The notes beneath the pieces are model-generated. The model worked only from the letters and a program-made list of their open reading frames with translations. It made no database searches and had not been told where the DNA came from. Positions 60,757 to 64,000 of a DNA stretch of 64,000 bases are shown piece after piece. The stretch spans positions 1 to 64,000 of the forward strand of contig JASANH010001360.1 of NCBI GenBank assembly GCA_030248295.1, in the 5' to 3' direction. Position 1 is the stretch's first letter. The number at the start of each line of letters is the position of its first letter. Both the position numbers and the translations under genes were made by a program. The DNA is from Mesodorylaimus sp. YZB2_4. Its lineage: Eukaryota > Nematoda > Enoplea > Dorylaimida > Dorylaimidae.

Positions 60757-61163
60757 TTTTTAATTGAATTTTTCGGGCTGAAGCACCTTTTTTCCTCTAG
60801 CTGGCCAGCAGCCAAGCCTTCGAAGCAGGGCCGTGCGGGGACCAGCACACACAGCGTCCTTCTGCGTGTCTCCACTAGGAGCACCTCCGCGTGAGGGCAT
60901 CCTGGACAGGACACCGACTTCCTCGGACGATGGCGGGCGGGCTTTGAACCCTGTTGGTGTTGGACAGCCGAGACTGTCTACTCCACTCGGAGCACTCGAC
61001 GGTACCGGGTGAGTCACCCGAGGCCTGGCGTGCGAGGTCAGCGAGGGTTTATGGTTCGCAAACCGACCTCCGTCACCGGGGATCGAACCCGGGACGAGTC
61101 CAGCCACTCGCTGCCAAGCAATACGGGGAGACGAATGCCTAACCGCTGCGCCTCGGCGGCCGC
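60757..61163 (-). mobile_element. tRNA-derived SINE, longest copy
   Basis: Read on the minus strand from 61163, the head contains a tRNA-like A-box region (gaggcgcagcggttagg) and B box GGGTTCGATCCCC. An unrelated ~300-bp body follows, and the 3' end is A/T-rich (aaaaaattc...aaaaaatg near 60757). The head matches 19223-19308. A ~40-bp body block (catcctggacagg back to gtctccactagg, 60868-60910) matches 62796-62837. Confidence 0.7.
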
Positions 61164-62474
61164 TACGCTACACTGCATGATATACTGTATATGGGGATAC
61201 AAACTCTGCTGTGACAGCAGTGTGCCCACCATTTTGACCCATGGGTCCCGTAATACAGTCCACAAAATGTTTCTGTGCGGCTCATAGTAGCACCCTGTCC
61301 ACCTTCACAACTAGGGTATGTCCTTATTTCCGGGGGAGCTCGATCCGAACCTGGCCTAGAGGCTGACACTCGCTCCCCTCGATCAGGCAAGCCTAATCGA
61401 GAGGTTGACACTTTCAACCCAGCTGCTACCAGTCAGGGAAAGCTCCCTCGCACCACTCCGCCACAAGCAGCTGACATAGTAGTATCCCTTTCGTCCAGCG
61501 CCACTTTTCGTGCATCGGCAATTCAGCCGGAGACGCGAATTCGGCTGTTAAGCCTGCAATCCGCCATCAGACTTACCCGTGCAAGACCGACACAACGCCG
61601 GACTTTCGGGTTCACCGGAGGTATTAGATGGATATATATAATTTGATCCCGGGGGACATTCCTACTATAATTAATGAGGAGCTTTCTCACCCCCCCCCCC
61701 CTCCCCCCCTACTGGGAAAGGCGCTCTTCAATCCATCCGCCTCCATACTGGCGAACTCGGATACCGTCATCAGATCTCTTTTGATGACAACTATCCCACC
61801 CGTACTCAGTTAGTCGAGCCGGGCTTAATTCTGACACCTTTTTATCGATCTATATTCGAACACGAGCGCCGCCACACGTCATAATCGACCATGCATGAAT
61901 GGAACCCTAATTCGAAACCCTGCTGATATTTAGCCACTCAACTACTACTAGCCGGAGCTGATTTCGTAGCTTCTCGTGTTTCCAGTTGCGCCTTGAGGAG
62001 GCAATCAGCGAGGGACATGCTGAACCCGAAAAGTTTCACCAGCTCAAGTTTAAGAATGTGAACACACCCAACCTTAATCGCACCTGTCACAGTGGCTCAC
62101 GGTACCTACGAGTATATCATGTCCTAAATTTGGGATATGTCTTATCGCTTGAGGTTTCTTTGGAGTAATTGAGGTTTGTTAATTGGCAGGCGTCCTTTCT
62201 TTTTTCAAGCCGCTTGTTGTCGGTCAACTTTTTTCAAAGCGCTGTACCCCTCGGTTGGGATAGGTTTCTTGTCTACTTGCCTGCACTGACTGTGAGTGAC
62301 TTCACTTTGGGCAGGTTTTACGTATTTATTGCATGGCCTACAATGGAAAGCTACACTGAATCTTATTCTCAGGTTTTGGCTCACTTATCAGATGTTTTTT
62401 AGTCCCCATCGACCTGGGTTTTTTATCCACAGACCATGTCCTCTATCGGGTCATATTGGGTCAAAAGCTTTCTA
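61164..62474. other. Intergenic, nothing identified
   Basis: A C-rich tract lies near 61690-61710. Open frames here show no recognisable domain. Confidence 0.4.
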
Positions 62475-62960
62475 CTCGAGCCGCGGTGGCTCATTGTCAG
62501 AGTTGGCAGGCGTTGGTCCCGCATTGCTTGGGCCAGCAACCCTGGCTGGGAGGCCGCAGTTCTACTTTGGCAGAGGACGGCAGTTTAGTACCCTCGTTCT
62601 CATAGTGGGAACCAGTCTTCGACGGCGATTTAGGAAGCCCGTGGCTGCCCTTGCACACCTGGCTCTGGGCGACTCACCCCGTACTGTCGTGGCGGACACC
62701 GAACGAGTAGAGGATCAGGAAACCAGTCCTCGAACACCAGTCGGGAAGGTCCCTCCCTTCTCGTCCAGTATCATCCTGGGATGCTGGTGCTGGCCCAGGA
62801 TGCCCTCGTGCGGAGCTGCTCCTAGTGGAGACACACACAGGGAAACTGTCGTGAGAGCTGGTCGCCTTATCATGCCGTGACTGATGGCCAGCTACTGTGC
62901 ATATAGGCAAAACGGTGTGGAAGTCCTGTGGCGAACTGGGGCCGCATGGGGCCCAACCCA
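62475..62960 (+). mobile_element. Second, diverged SINE copy
   Basis: Begins gagccgcggtggctcattgt and contains the body block caggatgccctc...ctcctagtggagacaca (62796-62837) shared with the SINE at 60757-61163, followed by ggccagct as in that copy. It ends in an A/T-rich tail (gaaaattttttttaaaa) near 62960. The head is too diverged to show a clear B box. Boundaries are approximate. Confidence 0.5.
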
Positions 62961-64000
62961 GAAAATTTTTTTTAAAAGCTTTCTATTTTTTTGGTGAACC
63001 AGTTATCAATTCCCTAATACTCAGATGACCTGGCGAGGATAGCAGCGATCCTGGACATTCTCCCTTATTTTCGTCTTTTATTATGCCTTTGGCTACCTCA
63101 TAAAATGAAAAGCATCCATCCAATGGAGGCTGTCACACAGATTGGTTCCTACTGGTGTACCTTTTTCCTCGGCAACTCTACACTGGGCACCTGTCAGTCG
63201 TGTGAGGAATCTATGGACACAATTGAGCGTTACTTTTTTTGGGTGTGTGTATGCTCACTCATTTCGGGCCTCGAAAATCGAAAGGTGTTGCCATCTTGGG
63301 TTTGACTGACTATCCTTAAATATATGCAATACTTACGCAGGCATACTTTTTCATCTATTTGTCAACGTAAAAAATGACACCCTGCTTGGCTCGTTTCATC
63401 GGTTCTGTTCGCAGTTGGTGCCCGTATAATGTACTTTTTCTGGTTGCTTCTAGGCCACGCTGTAAAGAGCTCTTGCAGAGCCAGTGTAAGAACACGCGCC
63501 TGTTTATGAATGGCATTTGTGCCTCGTTGAATCTGGTCATTTTCCGTGCCTGCTTTGTTTTGCTTGATGTCCACTTCTCTTTTTGTCTGGTTCGCCGCTA
63601 GCACCTGATTTCCTACTGTATATACTGTATGTAAAATCTTGTAAAAAGATGAATACAAAAGGCGATTATGGCAGTGGTTGGTACGTCGCGGAGACCAAGT
63701 TGCATAGTTTGGAAATACAGCCTCACAAATGCGATCAAATCCGCATTGGCGATTTCTCGTCCTGTTGGAGAAAGCATGTTTGAAATCGTGTCAAAAGGGT
63801 GGTCAAAAGAGCATATTTGCTCAGACCGAACAGTGTAGATGTAGCTTGTTAGCGTGCCATTATATACTGAATATCGAGTTGCTTCAGAGACACTTCCGAA
63901 CCGGTTTAGACAAACTCTATATCGTGTGGTGTCCGTTTCGTAAGCGAACCTTCAAATCTGCTCTCCATCGTGTCATGACAGGCCTTCGATAAGAGTTGGT
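62961..64000. other. Right window edge, nothing identified
   Basis: No supported gene, RNA or repeat to the end of the window. Only short open frames without domain similarity are present. Confidence 0.4.

Noticed and set aside
61079-61163. A functional tRNA gene
   Set aside because: It has a B box and an A-box-like segment, but the arms do not pair convincingly as a cloverleaf, and a long non-tRNA body follows. A SINE head explains it better.
61275-61646. 123-codon open frame
   Set aside because: No recognisable domain or splice support, and it lies between SINE copies.

Overview
This is a eukaryotic (animal) chromosomal window. Genes are split by many short introns, mostly 45-80 nt, with GTAAGT/GTGAGT donors and T-rich TTTTAG/TTTCAG acceptors. 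The gene content points to an ecdysozoan: an MSP-domain protein, a serpentine receptor of Srsx flavour, a cluster of gustatory-receptor-like 7TM proteins carrying the TYhhhhhQF C-terminal signature, and extracellular LRR proteins of the LET-4/EGG-6 type. A nematode, perhaps an early-branching enoplean, fits best. A tardigrade or another panarthropod cannot be excluded from sequence alone. Reading frames were joined by hand at canonical splice sites and checked for phase.

Layout. 1-3.8 kb: two paralogous secreted Cys-rich genes on the minus strand (the first runs off the left edge) flank an intronless MSP-domain gene. 4.2-6.1 kb: a complete eight-exon alpha-tubulin gene (-). 6.9-7.4 kb: an isolated N-terminal exon resembling cGMP-dependent protein kinase I (-). 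9.0-10.2 kb: a secreted Cys/Pro/Gly-rich protein (-). 11.4-28.8 kb: a chemoreceptor region with five gustatory-receptor-like loci (three intact, two pseudogenes) sharing one four-exon plan, and an Srsx-like GPCR in the middle. 30.4-35.8 kb: two convergent LRR genes, one membrane-anchored and one apparently secreted. 36.8-47.2 kb: a repeat-rich zone with LINE reverse-transcriptase remnants, a decayed Ty3/Gypsy pol interrupted by a complete miniature LTR element (TRIM) with 4-bp target duplication, and a local G-rich repeat family. 48.3-53.8 kb: an eight-exon MITF/TFEB-family transcription factor (-). 55.0-60.2 kb: a compact housekeeping group of isovaleryl-CoA dehydrogenase (+), cyclophilin (+) and DNAJC12 (-). 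60.8-64 kb: a tRNA-derived SINE family and otherwise unassigned sequence.

No single pathway links the window. The chemoreceptor genes form a tandem, birth-and-death family array. Isovaleryl-CoA dehydrogenase and the cyclophilin both begin with mitochondrial-type presequences. The most unusual observations are the conserved architecture of the secreted Cys-rich pair, an in-frame junction between a gustatory-receptor pseudogene and a duplicated alpha-tubulin tail, and the TRIM nested in a Gypsy element.
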